DNA of 64,000 bases. It comes from Climacteris rufus (lineage: Eukaryota > Chordata > Aves > Passeriformes > Climacteridae). The notes under the pieces were generated by a model that did no database searches, had not been told where the DNA came from, and was given only the letters and a program-made list of their open reading frames with translations. Of the stretch, positions 27,101 through 37,490 are shown one piece after another. Positions within the stretch are counted from its first letter, which is position 1, and the number at the start of each line of letters is the position of its first letter. The stretch is from contig VZRZ01006498.1 of assembly GCA_013398175.1 (NCBI GenBank), forward strand, positions 819,067 to 883,066. The letters are read 5' to 3'. Position numbers and translations under genes: made by a program.

Positions 27101-27637
27101 AGTGCTTCTCTTCTATACAATGATTGCTACCAATAGCTTTGCTGAAAATCATTCCTCCTAATTTCACAGAATTTGTGAGAGGTTTGGAAAACTCTGTACA
27201 TAGAGAATTCTACACAGGCACCATTCCACTGCACAGGGCTTCTTTCAGGTTCACTGAAATGGAGGATAAGCACAAATGTGTCAGGGAAGAATTCAAGGAT
27301 AACAACATCAGCATCCATAATGAAGCATATCTAAAGTATCCTCATAATGTAAATTTGACTGCCCTGTCCAGTCACATTGTGAAATTCCAAGCTGCAGTTG
27401 CAGAGAGTGACTATTTTTTGTGATAGCAGGCATGAATGCAAAATGTTTCAGAATACAAAAATGACAATTGAGTCTGAGAGTCTTTAACCATTTCCCAACT
27501 CATTAACCAAAAGTCTCAATAACTGATGGAAGCTATGCTTTGCAAACATATTTTTAATGCCCTTACTACTAAAGAACTAAGTGAATATGTTACAGATTTA
27601 TATTAATACTTACCATAAAATGATAGTCTACTAAAAT
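21116..27637. other. AT-rich DNA; one candidate exon only
   Basis: No mobile element is recognised across this 6.5-kb stretch. A 15-base A run lies at 27044-27058. The splice-flanked segment at 23709-23852 is listed separately. The open frame 27124-27423 (99 codons, plus strand) has no recognised domain and no clear splice sites. Confidence 0.45.
23709..23852 (+). other. candidate internal exon, weakly MAM-like
   Basis: A 144-base open segment (48 codons, phase 0 to phase 0). A T-rich tract and CATATAG acceptor precede it, and a GTCAGT donor follows CAG. Its translation contains TTTMGKQYLMVSADE and ends WYFGLMYGSQ. MAM domains, found in receptor phosphatases, meprins, MDGA and MALRD1, typically show a 'D-T-x-G-x-Y-M' stretch followed about 25 residues later by 'W-Y-H-M-Y-G-S', so the resemblance is real but short, and the usual Cys is missing. 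Other splice-flanked, frame-compatible segments lie downstream on this strand but do not look like MAM continuations. It could be a decayed exon or chance. No gene is named. Confidence 0.27.
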
Positions 27638-27681
27638 ACTGGGGTGTGTCATCCTTTTATAAACCAGTTGCCGGGTTTTGG
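27638..27681 (+). repeat. 44-bp direct repeat, left copy
   Basis: Begins ACTGGGGTGTGTCAT and ends AGTTGCCGGGTTTTGG. It matches 30188-30231 at 41 of 44 bases by hand count. It sits immediately before the first recognisable retroviral base, while its partner sits immediately after the last, so the two copies bracket a 2.5-kb retroelement composite. Confidence 0.85.
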
Positions 27682-27682
27682 C

Positions 27683-28453
27683 CTGCCAAGGCAAGTGCTA
27701 TATGCTCACAATGGTAGAAGCCACCACAGGATGTCTGGAGACCTAGGCTGTGCCTCACACCACTGCCCGGAACACCATCCTGGGCCTAGAGAAGCAAGTT
27801 CTTTGGAGGCATGGTACCCCTGAGAGAATCGACTCCAACAATGGGACTCTTTTCAAGAACAATCTTATAAACACCTGGGCTGGGGAACATGGCATTGAGT
27901 AGGTATACCATATCCCTTATCATGCACAAGCTGCAGGCAAAGTGGAGCTGTGCAACGGACTGTTAAAACGGAGTGTTTGTCATCACCACCTTTAAGGCAC
28001 AGGGTGGGGGATATTTCAAAAATTGGGAGCAGCATTTAACAAAGGCCAGCTGGTTAGTTAACACCCAAGGTTCCACCAACCGAGCAGGCCCTGCCCAGTC
28101 TGAACCCCTGCATAAAGTAGATGGAGACAAGGTCACAGTCGTACATGCCAGAGGACTGTTAGGAAAGACTGTTTGGATCACTTCTGCCTCCAGTACAGAC
28201 AAAACCATCGGTGGGGTTGTCTTTGGTCAGGGACCAGGCTGCACATGGTGGGTAATGCAGAAAAAATGGAACAACATGTTGTGTGCCACAGGGAGATCTG
28301 ATGTTGGGCAGGGGCCACATGTGAATACCACTGTTTGCTGAATGTCACTGTCACTATCTGTATATAGCTGTATATATGTATAAATGTATGTGTGTGTAGA
28401 GTTAGAATATATTCGTTTGGGCACTAAGCCGATGATATGGAATAAGGAGTCAA
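27683..28453 (+). pseudogene. ERVL-type pol remnant: integrase core and C-terminus
   Basis: The 3' end of a retroviral pol gene of the avian ERVL type. From 27696 one frame reads as the integrase catalytic core: the MVEATTG strand, then GTPERIDS, and a GKVE motif holding the third catalytic acid. The second catalytic Asp has become Asn (IDSNNG). That frame has in-frame stops (in 'LET-stop-AV' and 'GIE-stop-VYH') and ends at TAA near 27990. The C-terminal part continues in a different frame (27973-28341), showing TWLVNT-like, NRAGPAQ, VHARGLLGKTVW and GPGCTWWVMQ segments. Everything upstream of the core (gag, protease, reverse transcriptase) is missing. It leads directly into an LTR at 28454. 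Clearly non-functional. Confidence 0.88.
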
Positions 28454-29020
28454 TGTCCTGGGGTGACTGTATGACTGTATCATTTCCCCAATATTATATT
28501 CCCACCATCAGCTGTGTACCCAGATCTTTCAGTCCACGGTGATGTTTCTACCTGAAGGAAGCCCAGGGAATTTTTTTTTCCCTCTCAGTGGACTGTTTAA
28601 AACCAAAGGTTACTCCCTCGGAATTCCCTCTTTCCAGCTCCCTGCACGCCTGCCTGCTTGCAGCAGGGAGATGGAGAAGTATTTTTTTCTGCTTTTTGAC
28701 TTGCTCTTGTGTTGTTTTTTCCTTGGGACCTCTGTTTTTTTCCCCCTCTGTATCATTGCCTGAGGTTGGAGTGCTGACCACCGGGAGGCTACACACCCTT
28801 CCCCAGGTCTGGGAAGGCCTGGTGAGGCCTGCACCGAGACCCCAGCTTCAAAGGACTGTTTATGGAAAGGACTCTCGGACTTTTGCTAAGGTTTTCCCCT
28901 GCAAGGGGTTTATTATCTGATGTTATTATCTTTTTTTTCCTTTGCTGTGTCTATATGCATAGTGTGTGGATAAACAGGTTTTTTTCATTTCCCAAAAATA
29001 AAAAGAAACAAAACTAAAAG
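28454..29020 (+). mobile_element. 3' LTR of the ERVL remnant
   Basis: Begins TGTCCTGGGGTGACTGTATG straight after a purine-containing AATAAGGAGTCAA stretch that ends the pol remnant. This is the expected polypurine-tract/LTR junction. It contains a pyrimidine-rich middle, a GC-rich block (28770-28850) and an AATAAA at 28997-29002. The right end cannot be placed exactly. It stops at or just before the opposite-strand LTR that starts at 29025, with no clear CA end, so it is probably slightly truncated. Overlapping open frames (e.g. 28588-28920) are LTR sequence. Confidence 0.75.
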
Positions 29021-29024
29021 ATAA

Positions 29025-30187
29025 TGTTGTGGGTTGCCTGCATTCCCCATATGGGCCACCAAGAATGCTGTGGTTTGAGGCTGGCCAAATGCCAGGCACC
29101 CATGAACAGCTACTCCCCCTGCCCTGCCGCTGGACAGAGGAGAGAAAATGTTAATGAAGAGTTCATGGAGTTTGAGTAAAGACCAGGAGGAAAAAACCTC
29201 ACTAATTATCATCAAGGCAAAAGAGGCTCAGCTTGAGGATATTATGTGGATTTATTGCTAACAAAATCAGAGGAGGATAATGAGATGCACAATGAGCTCT
29301 TAAAACACCTTCTTTCCCCCAGCCTCTAGCTCCTTCCCCACCAACAGCACAGGGAGACAGGGGTGGGGGTTTTTTGGGTCAGTTCATCATGTGAGACTTT
29401 TTTCCTTCTGCTGCTTAGGGAGGGGCACACAGTTTTTTTTCCTGCAAACACCATGGCATCAATCCCCTTTCCAAAACTGCTGTGGTGTGATGTGACTTTT
29501 CTCCCACCAGCAAGCAGCCCCGCCTGATACTGCTGCTGCCAAAGTTTCTTCATCACGAAGTGCAGTCCTTCCAAGGATGGGCTGGTCCCACTCAGGGTGG
29601 GGTGGGAAATAAGGCCTTTTCATTAATGATGACTCCCACCAGACTCAGGAGCAAGGTCTCTTTATCCATTGTAGACCCCCCACCAGACTACAGTCCCCTT
29701 CTCTAGGCATTCACCCCTCCTGCCTCGGCATGGACACCTTCTCCATGGCTGGGGGCTGTATCTCTTCTTTCTTTGTGGGCCTTCAGGATTGCAGGGGGAC
29801 ACTGCATTAATATAGTCCTCACCACATGCTGAAGGGATATCTTGGCCTCGGTGTCTGAAGCACCTAGTCCCCCTCCTTCTCTTTCGCTGACCTTGGCGTC
29901 TCCATGGTTGTTTCTTGTACATGTTCTCATGCCTTCTCTTCATCTAACTAGAACTAAAGCTGTGCAGCTCTACTTTGTTTTGATTTCTTCTTAAATATGT
30001 TGTCACAGAGATGTTACCTCCATCTCTAATTGGCCCAACCATGGCTAGTAACATGTCCATCTTCAGAACCATCAGAGATTGGCTCTGCTGGACACCTGTG
30101 GAAACTTTGAGCAGCTTTTCACAGAAGCCATCTTTGTAGCACCCCCACCACCAAAAAAACCTGCAAAAGCCCAGTAAAACCACCACA
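29025..30187 (-). mobile_element. long (1.16-kb) LTR in opposite orientation
   Basis: A complete LTR. The plus strand starts TGTTGTGGGTTGCC and ends AAAACCACCACA, so the minus strand starts TGTGGTGGTTTTACT and ends GGCAACCCACAACA, giving TG...CA ends with a short inverted repeat. A minus-strand AATAAA (plus TTTATT) lies near 29252. The element abuts the ERVL 3' LTR on its left and a 44-bp direct repeat on its right. The flanking bases (AGATAA against ACTGGG) are not a TSD, so it did not simply integrate at this place, or its flank was rearranged later. It holds a basic open frame (see 29662-30186). Confidence 0.82.
29662..30186 (-). pseudogene. open frame inside the long LTR, one TAG stop
   Basis: Reading from the second base of the LTR, one frame stays open for 80 codons, meets a single TAG (29944-29946), and restarts at once with ATG in the same frame for 93 more codons. 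The second part is very rich in Arg and Lys (KKQPWRRQGQRKRRRG near its start) and has several Cys. Its upstream half is hydrophobic and aromatic (FCRFFWWWG). No known domain is recognised. Frames of this kind inside long avian LTRs often appear in annotation as uncharacterised proteins; whether any is translated is unknown. It could be chance openness in GC-rich LTR sequence. Confidence 0.35.
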
Positions 30188-30231
30188 ACTGGGGTGTGTC
30201 ATGCTTTTATAAACCAGTTGCCAGATTTTGG
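30188..30231 (+). repeat. 44-bp direct repeat, right copy
   Basis: Begins ACTGGGGTGTGTCAT and ends GTTGCCAGATTTTGG, with three differences from 27638-27681. It lies directly against the TG end of the minus-strand LTR and is followed by ordinary AT-rich DNA. Confidence 0.85.
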
Positions 30232-32253
30232 GGATTTTAGAGTACACATAAAGAATGCTTTTCGGATCCTGAAAGAACAGAGTTATTTAAAAATAAAAGA
30301 ACAGGACTAAAGCATGAAATCTCAGTTTTGCCTGCACACTCTCAAGAACTCACTGCAAACAGAAAACACTACATTTTTCAAGACCTGGAGCCCTCCCTGC
30401 AACCATGGTTTCCATCTCAAAGCCAACACAGAGACAGTGAAAAAGGGTCTGGTATTTTTCATGACTGTTCAAGTCCTGCATTCTCTGGTAGTTTCCTTTT
30501 TATGAAATGAGTGATGCCTAAGATCAGACACATTGAAATCCTACAATCTAAATCTCCATCTGTGTCATCATATTTAGGAAGCCATCTGCTAATTTGATAT
30601 GCAGTTTGTACCCTAGAAACACAAAGAGGTCTTCATAAAAGTAGCAATCTTCTAATGTCAGGATACTTTATTTACCAGTTATATCAGTTTTTTTGTCCTA
30701 AAAATAGGATCAGGTCACCCTAGTCAGTATATGGCTTGCTTTACTCAAAAAGGAAAGTTTACTTTGAGGTGATGAAGGAGAAATAGTTAGGAAGGGAACT
30801 TGTTGATTTTACATATAGACACTCATGCACCATCATAATTTCAAATGAAACAGTAAGTCTACATGTGGACAAATATTCTTGAGGAAAATCTGAGTGTGAT
30901 TCTGTACAACATCCTGGACATCATTCTCACTGGAAAGTGGGAAAAATTATAGAGAAAAAGTGTTATAAGATAGACAAAAATGGGATTAAAACCCCAAACA
31001 AACAAACCACAAAACATTCTAGTGACGTATTCAAAATATTTTGGAAGCGGTCTTCTTTTTCAAATGAAGAAATTAATTTATTTATCAAAAAACACATAGC
31101 AGTTCAGGGCTGGAGTCATGATAAGAGCTTGAGAGTGAATAACCTTTCTTTTTCTCTCAAACAAGGAAAAGAGTTTTCTTTTGAACAATGTCACCGATTT
31201 TAAAGAACATGATGAATACAGAATATTTTTCATGTTACATTTTGTCATATATACCACCAAATTGACCTTCTTTAAACATCTACAGTTTGGATTGTTTCCT
31301 CCAGTGACAGGAGATGCTAGGACTGCTTCAAACATTCATGCAACTTTTCTTTGCTTTAGCGCTTCCCCTGCAAGGAAGTGTTTTCCTTTCTCTAGGGGAA
31401 AAAAAAAGCAGCAGATAGAATGTTTAACATTATTTCAGCAGAGCAAGCATGTAAAAATGAATAGCAGTGTTTCCTACCAAGATGTTATTCTTCTCTCCTT
31501 GGTAAAAGAAACTCTAAAAGACCCAATCTTAATTTCAGGGCTATAGGAGAAATTAAGTGTCTACAATCTGCAACCCATATGAAAACTGCAAAATGTATAT
31601 CTTGGTGGAAAGTTAGTTAGGAAGGAAAATAAAGGCAAAATTCTTCTATATATAGTTTTCTGAACGATAATATCCTTTAGTATAGAGATAAATGTTTTTC
31701 CCAAGAAAAAAAAAATCCTTATTTTAGGCTTAATCCATAGTTTATGAATTTATCTGGCTTACAAACGCTGTGCATGTGGGGTTTGCCTCTTTGTGAAAAA
31801 AAAAGTAAATTGCTGATATGCCATAGATTTTACTTTTCTTTCAAGATACTGGATGAGATGACATGATGGTCATGTTCTGTAGAGAGAAAAATATTCAGAG
31901 TTTACAAAATATTTTTACCCCCCACTCCAATGTCTCTTGAAGCAGGTTGGTGATGAATGTCTAACTACTGAGTTCACCCAGTCCAACTCTCTGCATGACT
32001 GTTTCACAGCCAGGTAAACTCAGTCCTGAAGTCAACAGCGGATAAATATGTGGATTTTAGCATACAGATAGATTTTATAATGACAACACTTGGCTTTCTT
32101 TATAATTTAATAGATGTTACTATTGCATTTTGATAGCTGAAAGTTGCACAATTTATGTATAGCTTTATCTAGACTTGATGATAGTAGTCATGATAAATGA
32201 TGCAATATCAAATATAAGGAAAAAACTTGATACGTTCTAAATATCCCAAGTGG
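30232..32253. other. AT-rich DNA without a recognisable gene
   Basis: No repeat or exon is recognised. The open frame 31181-31546 (121 codons, plus strand) overlaps others on both strands and shows no domain. Confidence 0.5.
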
Positions 32254-32259
32254 TTATAT

Positions 32260-32934
32260 GTTGCGGTGGCCCAGCCCGCTTTGGGGCTGAGTGACATAAA
32301 GTGGGTAGCTTTCCCCACCCAGGACTCTGACCCTGAGGGTGGATCCGAGGGCGAGGACATAGCCTAGGGCTGTTCCCCACTGGATGTCACTCCTGCAGCA
32401 TCTCCTCCCTCTGTTCCAGATGCTTCTGTCTTCCCTGAACCCCATTGGTTCAGTTCTTCATATTTAATAATGTAGTTTGTTGACTATGCATGAAGCTCTG
32501 GAAAGTTCTGTTCTGTTTGGATTATAATTGGTTGGTTCAAATGTGTTCCTCCCCTACTCCTCTGTAACTGGTTCCCTGTCACCCCTTGTCATCTCCCTAT
32601 TGGTTTGCTCCCTTGCTCCCCTCTCTCTCCTTCCCGGTTTAAAAAATGCTGTCACCCCTTCCCCAACGCCTTTTCCTTGAGCCTCTCTTTCAGTGAGATC
32701 TTCTGCCCCTTCGGGGGTTGAATAACGCTGGGACTGCAGGCAAAGAGAAGGCCCTCTCTCGTCCTTTGCTCTTGCCCTTGTTGCCTAGCAACACCCTCAC
32801 TGCTGCCAGCTCTCTTTGGAGGCTTCTGCAGACAGCACCACGAGCTGCTGACAGGGACTCTGATTGCCACGCTGCTGGGGCATCAGAACTTGTCGCCTGC
32901 CCAGGCTAGCGGGCGGCCAGCGGTCAGCGCGACA
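32260..32934 (+). mobile_element. solo LTR (copy 2 of an inverted pair), 6-bp TSD
   Basis: A 675-base LTR starting TGTTGCGGTGGCCCAGCCC and ending CAGCGCGACA, with GTTATA on both sides (32254-32259 and 32935-32940). It is the same family as the minus-strand LTR at 20451-21109, about three quarters to four fifths identical by eye. It carries several CCAAT-type ATTGGTT boxes, a GTTTAAAAAATG TATA-like element at 32637-32649, and AATAAC at 32721-32726 where the sister copy has AATAAA. A GTTGCCTAGCAAC palindrome lies in U5. No viral interior is left. Overlapping open frames are not genes. Confidence 0.93.
32780..32792. promoter_or_regulatory. X-box-like palindrome in LTR U5
   Basis: GTTGCCTAGCAAC, identical to the motif in the inverted sister LTR and likewise about 55 bases downstream of the polyadenylation-signal position. 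It fits the RFX X-box consensus with a one-base spacer. Function is inferred from sequence alone. Confidence 0.45.
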
Positions 32935-32940
32935 GTTATA

Positions 32941-33484
32941 AGTCAAGTCTGTTCTGGACAACGTAGACTTGTTTATGTATTTGGGCCATGGCACTACAAA
33001 AATATGTATGTGAACTTCTCTAAAATAAATTCTGCAATATAATCTCACCTTTTGTCATGTTCATCTGAATATTTTTACTTAATTTGATATAAGAAATAGG
33101 CAAAAGAAAGTAAGGGTCTGATGAGGTGAAGAACACTTTTTTGAAACAAAGCAGTACTTGATCATCAGAGATTCTGGTCCTATCTTCTGATAAGGGAAGA
33201 ATTAATAAGCTAGATGGATAGGCTGGCTGATGGAGTATGACGAAGTAAGACCTTTCTCATGATATTAAAACTTAAATAATTGACATGAACATTTATAGAC
33301 TATCACTTTAAATGCTTTGTTTCTACTGTAATCTTAATGTTTCTATGATTCTAAGAATAGATAATAACACTTTGTCTTAAGGAGAACTGTCTCAATGAGA
33401 GGTGTAAGTCTCCACACATTTCATTCAGGAAAAGGAAGATTTACCCTCAGTTCAGGAAGGCCAAGGTAAGGAGCACTTAAAAAA
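32941..33484. other. non-repetitive AT-rich DNA
   Basis: Nothing recognised between the solo LTR and the CR1 pair. Confidence 0.5.
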
Positions 33485-33800
33485 CTGGCCATACACAAGT
33501 TATAGAATAATTTAAGCTGAAAAAGATCTTTAAGATCATCAAGTTCAACTGGTAACCCAGCACTGCCAAGTCTACCTTATCCCTAAGTGCCACATCTTTT
33601 CAGTACGTCCAGGGATAGTGACTTAACAACTTTTCAGGGCAGCTTACTTCAATGCTTGACAACCCTGTCAGCGAAGACATTTTTCCTAATATTTAATCTA
33701 AACTTCCCCTGTTGCAACTTGAGGCTATTTCCTCTTCTCCTATTACTTGCTACTTGGGAAAAGAGACAAACATCCACCTCATTACAACCTCCATAGGAGA
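33485..33800 (-). mobile_element. CR1 LINE 3' region, minus orientation
   Basis: On the minus strand this reads as CR1. GCAACTTGAGGCTATTTCC and CCTAATATTTAATCTAAACTT (plus strand) are the complement of the block just before the CR1 3' UTR, and AAGATCATCAAGTTCAACTGG is the complement of the 'gttggacttgatgatct' ending. The terminal octamers are lost to decay. It ends where a plus-oriented CR1 begins. Confidence 0.82.
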
Positions 33801-33802
33801 TA

Positions 33803-34860
33803 TTAGGATTGGACATGATAGGATGCACCCTCAAGTGCTGAGGGAGCTGTCTGATCTCATTGGAAGGCCACGCCTGATTATCTTTGAAAGATCATGGTAA
33901 CTGGAGAAGGTTCATGAGGAATGAAGGAAGGAAAATATCACCCGTATCTGAAAGTAGGACAAGAAGGATGAGACTACTCTGCTTTTAGCCTCATCTCTAT
34001 CCCTGGGCAAGTAACTAATCCTGGAAAATATTTATAAATATATTCATAGCAAGAGGGTGATTGAGAGTAGTCAACATTGATTTACGAATGGCCAGTCATG
34101 CCTGTCTACCCTGACAGCCTTCTGCAGTGAAATGACAAGCTCAGTGGATGAAAGAGGAAGAGTGAAATTTTTATCCTTACTTTTTTGAGGTTTTTCACAG
34201 TCTCTAACAATATGTTCATAGATAAACTGATTTTATATGAACTAGATAAATGGACAGTAGGATGGACTGAAAATTGGCTGAACTGCTGGGCTCAGAGGGT
34301 TTTGATCAGTGACACTAAGTTCAGCTGGAGGTCAATCACTAGACGTGTACCCAGGGGTCAATACTGAGATCAATACTACATAGCACCTTCATTAATGACA
34401 GAGCAGATAAAGGTGATGGGACAGAACGTACCCTTAGCAAGTTTGCAGATGACACTAAACTGGCAGAAACAGCTGATACCCAAGATAATTGTGCTGCCAC
34501 TCAGATCTCAACAGGCTGGAGAAATGGGATGACAGGAATCTCATTTAGTTAAACAGAGAGAAATCTCAGTTCCTGCACCCAGGCAGGAATAAACCCATGC
34601 TCTAGTAAAAGCTGAGTGGTCAACCATCTGGAAAAAAAGTTTGCAGAAAAGGCCCGGGGATCCTGGTGGACATAAAATCAAACATGAGCTACCAAGTCCC
34701 CTTCCAGCAGAGATGGCCCCTGGCTTCCTGGCCTTGCTGCATTAGGAAGAGACTTGACAGCAGGTTAAGGGACGTGATCCTTCCCCTCTACTCAGACTTT
34801 GTGAAGCCACAGCTGGAGAGTTGGGTCCAGTCCTGGGCAGTAGAAAAGTCATATGGACAA
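33803..34860 (+). mobile_element. CR1 LINE, reverse-transcriptase region
   Basis: A CR1 ORF2 fragment of about 1 kb with multiple frameshifts. Recognisable pieces in order are the KWTVGWTENWLNCWAQRV segment (thumb-side of the RT palm), a VPRGQY-like remnant, FADDTKL-type coding (nucleotides AAGTTTGCAGATGACACTAA at 34439-34458, the RT catalytic YADD-box equivalent), and the CTCAACAGGCTGGAGAAATGGG and GATCCTGGTGGACATAAAAT blocks. It stops before the CR1 3' UTR, so it is truncated at both ends. No intact protein. Confidence 0.88.
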
Positions 34861-34864
34861 CTTT

Positions 34865-37330
34865 TTTTCTTTATAGTGATGATCAAGTAATTACATATTT
34901 ATTTATGTATATGAAATTTTTTCTTTTTTTTCTTTGGTATTATAAACAGCTTTTTGTACTAATTAAAAGGTTTTATGCAAAGAAAACAGAAAAAAACAGT
35001 GTGAAGAAAAGCCTTTTCCCAAACAATTCTTTGTAAATTCAATAACTTCTTCAGATAATACTGATCCTAGAATGATGTAAAAATGAGCATATTTTTCTCC
35101 AAATATACTCGTTTTACATCAGAAAGCAAATATCTATGTAGGTCTTTTTCCTGAAAATGTCCTAGATACTTCTGAATAGAAAGAATCTCCTCACAAAGTA
35201 CATTGCTTCGCTTCTTGACAATAAAATTCTGTTACTACTGCAGTAAACTGGCAAAACTACTGGTGAGGCATTTAAACTCTTTACTAAGCTATAGGTTTAA
35301 ACTTCACTGTAGAGAATAAAGCAGGGATGTTTATTTCCTTTGAAGTACTCTAATGCCAAGGATGCCACTGTATTCTTTCTTTTTCCAGTAAAGGAAACCT
35401 ACATGACAGAAGAAAGTAAAAAGAGAGTCTGGTTCTGTTTTTAATGAGTCTGAATGAAGGGAACCTGGAAGAGAGTTTTGTCTTCAACAGTCCTATTCCT
35501 CTTCTCACTCGCTTCCTGATGTAACAAATGGCACAGTGGAGCCTCTGCTGGAAGGATATAACTAGGAATCACTTGTCTGTACTCTTTCTGAAAGGACCTC
35601 GCAATTTTCTAATAGCAAAACCCACAAATTATAAATGAGAGCAGGGCAAGCCCCAAGCCATCTATTTTGCTCACCTCTAAGCCTATACAGATGAATGAGG
35701 TGAATTTCAATTAGCTGGCTGCAAAGTGTGGCAGCTGAGTCTGTGATCCCTTGCACCTCCTCCTGGAAAAGAGGACCCTGCCCGTTTATGCTTTAGTAAA
35801 TGTACAGGGAGGCTGGTGAGTGGGCAGCTTGACAGCACATATTGCCTCTTGACATCCAGGAAGACACCTGAATCTATCAGAGGAATGTGTTTCTCAAAAT
35901 GTACACCAGTGCTTTGTAGATGTCCATTTTTGTTCACCACAGTAAAAGCAGTCCAGGAGTGGACATTACAACTAAGAAAAACAGCTCCAAATTTTGGGTT
36001 TTGTCCTTTCAGTTTCTATCCTAATTAATAAACAGATTTTGGATCAGTCTTAGTTCATGTATATTGACTTTACACTTCAATGAAACACCAGTTTACACCT
36101 AATAAAATCAGGTTTCAGGGTACACCTCAGATACATCTACATTTAAAAAAAAACATTTAAAATTGCTTTGTTACTGTCATAAGTGGTAAAAAATGGAGAA
36201 CATATTAATACAGACATGAATGAAGGATAGTGGAAAAGTGAGACAAAAGTTAAATTACTTTTGTGATGAAGCTGATATTTTAAAAAAGACAGTTATCTGG
36301 TGGCAAGTTTTCTACTTATACTCTAAAGACTCCTTGTATCAGGAGGTCTTGAACTGCTGAAACATTATTTGTTAAATCAAAGATGATTGTTAGGTTTAAG
36401 CTCATGTTTAGGAGAAGGTAAAGCTTGTGTTTAGTTCAGTATAGCTAAAAACAAGGGGATATATATATTTCCAGACACTTTCCATGCTCTGAAAAAAAAA
36501 AAAATATGTTCTACCTGACAGCCACTTACCTCAACACCTTTTTTTTGTGTGATACTGGGAAAACAATGCACTTCAGAATAATAGAATGAAGTTCTGTTTA
36601 ATACAGATGAGATCTCCAGTTCTGAAGAGAAAATGAAAACCTTAGAATTTTTGAAATAAGCTTGTTACAGAAATATTCTTTCCTTCCAAACTAGAAAATT
36701 GACCTCACAAACTAAAAAGTAACACAATGTAATTATTAATTTTGCATTCACTTGTTTTTACTTAGAAAATTTGTATTTTTGATATATCAATTTGATTTCT
36801 TGAAGTCTTTTTCTTTAAAAAAGATTTCATTTATTGCTTTCATGAAGGTGTTTTTTTTTTTTCTTTTCTGTTTTCCTACTGACAGCAGTTTAATAATGTT
36901 GATAAATATACTTCACCATTTCTTCCTAGATTTTTCAAACTTGTTTATTGGGACCTAATATCTCTCTTTGAATATCTGTCTTTCAGGGTACCACTGGACA
37001 TATTTTTAGTTTCATTTTTGCTACTTTTCAAGAAAATCACCATCTTCATGGGTCTCAGGAACTGACTACAACTGTAATATCATCAGCTGGTGCCAAAGGA
37101 AGAAATTGCTATATGCAGGTAATATTTTTTGTGTTCAGTGACCTAACAAACACTCCTCTCTGGATCAATGTTCCATTCTGATGGACTAAGCTTTAACAAA
37201 CCTCCTGTGTGATCTCCATGCATCAGATGGTATATACCAAGAAACCACTGAATCCAAATGAGAGAGCAAGAGAGAGAGAACTGAAAGAAAGAGGTATTAA
37301 TCAGAGATGTAAACATACATATAGGAAGAT
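34865..37330. other. AT-rich DNA without a recognisable gene
   Basis: No mobile element is recognised. 35700-35950 is somewhat GC-richer but has no LTR ends. The splice-flanked open segment at 36987-37118 is listed separately. Confidence 0.45.
36987..37118 (+). other. candidate internal exon, no domain recognised
   Basis: A 132-base open segment (44 codons, phase 0) between a good acceptor (CTGTCTTTCAG) and donor (CAG then GTAATA). The translation begins GTTGHIFSFIFATF and ends GAKGRNCYMQ. It matches no family I know. It is frame-compatible with the candidate exon at 23709-23852, 13 kb upstream, and with the 33-base segment at 41950-41982 downstream. It may be chance. Confidence 0.22.
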
Positions 37331-37490
37331 CACAGAATCATAGAATGTTTTGGGCAAGAAGGGGCCCTAAAGATCATCTAGTTCCAATCCTCCTGCTATG
37401 GGTAGCGACAGCTTTCGCTAGACCAGCTTGCTCAGATTTTGCTCCATTGAACATGGCCTTGAATGCTTCCAGGAATGGGGTATCCACAAC
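37331..37490 (-). mobile_element. CR1 LINE, 3' part, left of a nested LTR
   Basis: Starts with the complement of the CR1 tail (ATCACAGAATCATAGAATG) and runs in CR1 order through GGGCCCTAAAGATCATCTAG and CCTTGAATGCTTCCAGGAAT. It is broken at CCACAAC, where a 290-base LTR intervenes, and resumes at 37781. Confidence 0.93.

Noticed and set aside
28539..28920. Several overlapping open frames on both strands
   Set aside because: They lie inside the ERVL 3' LTR; no frame shows a viral or host domain.
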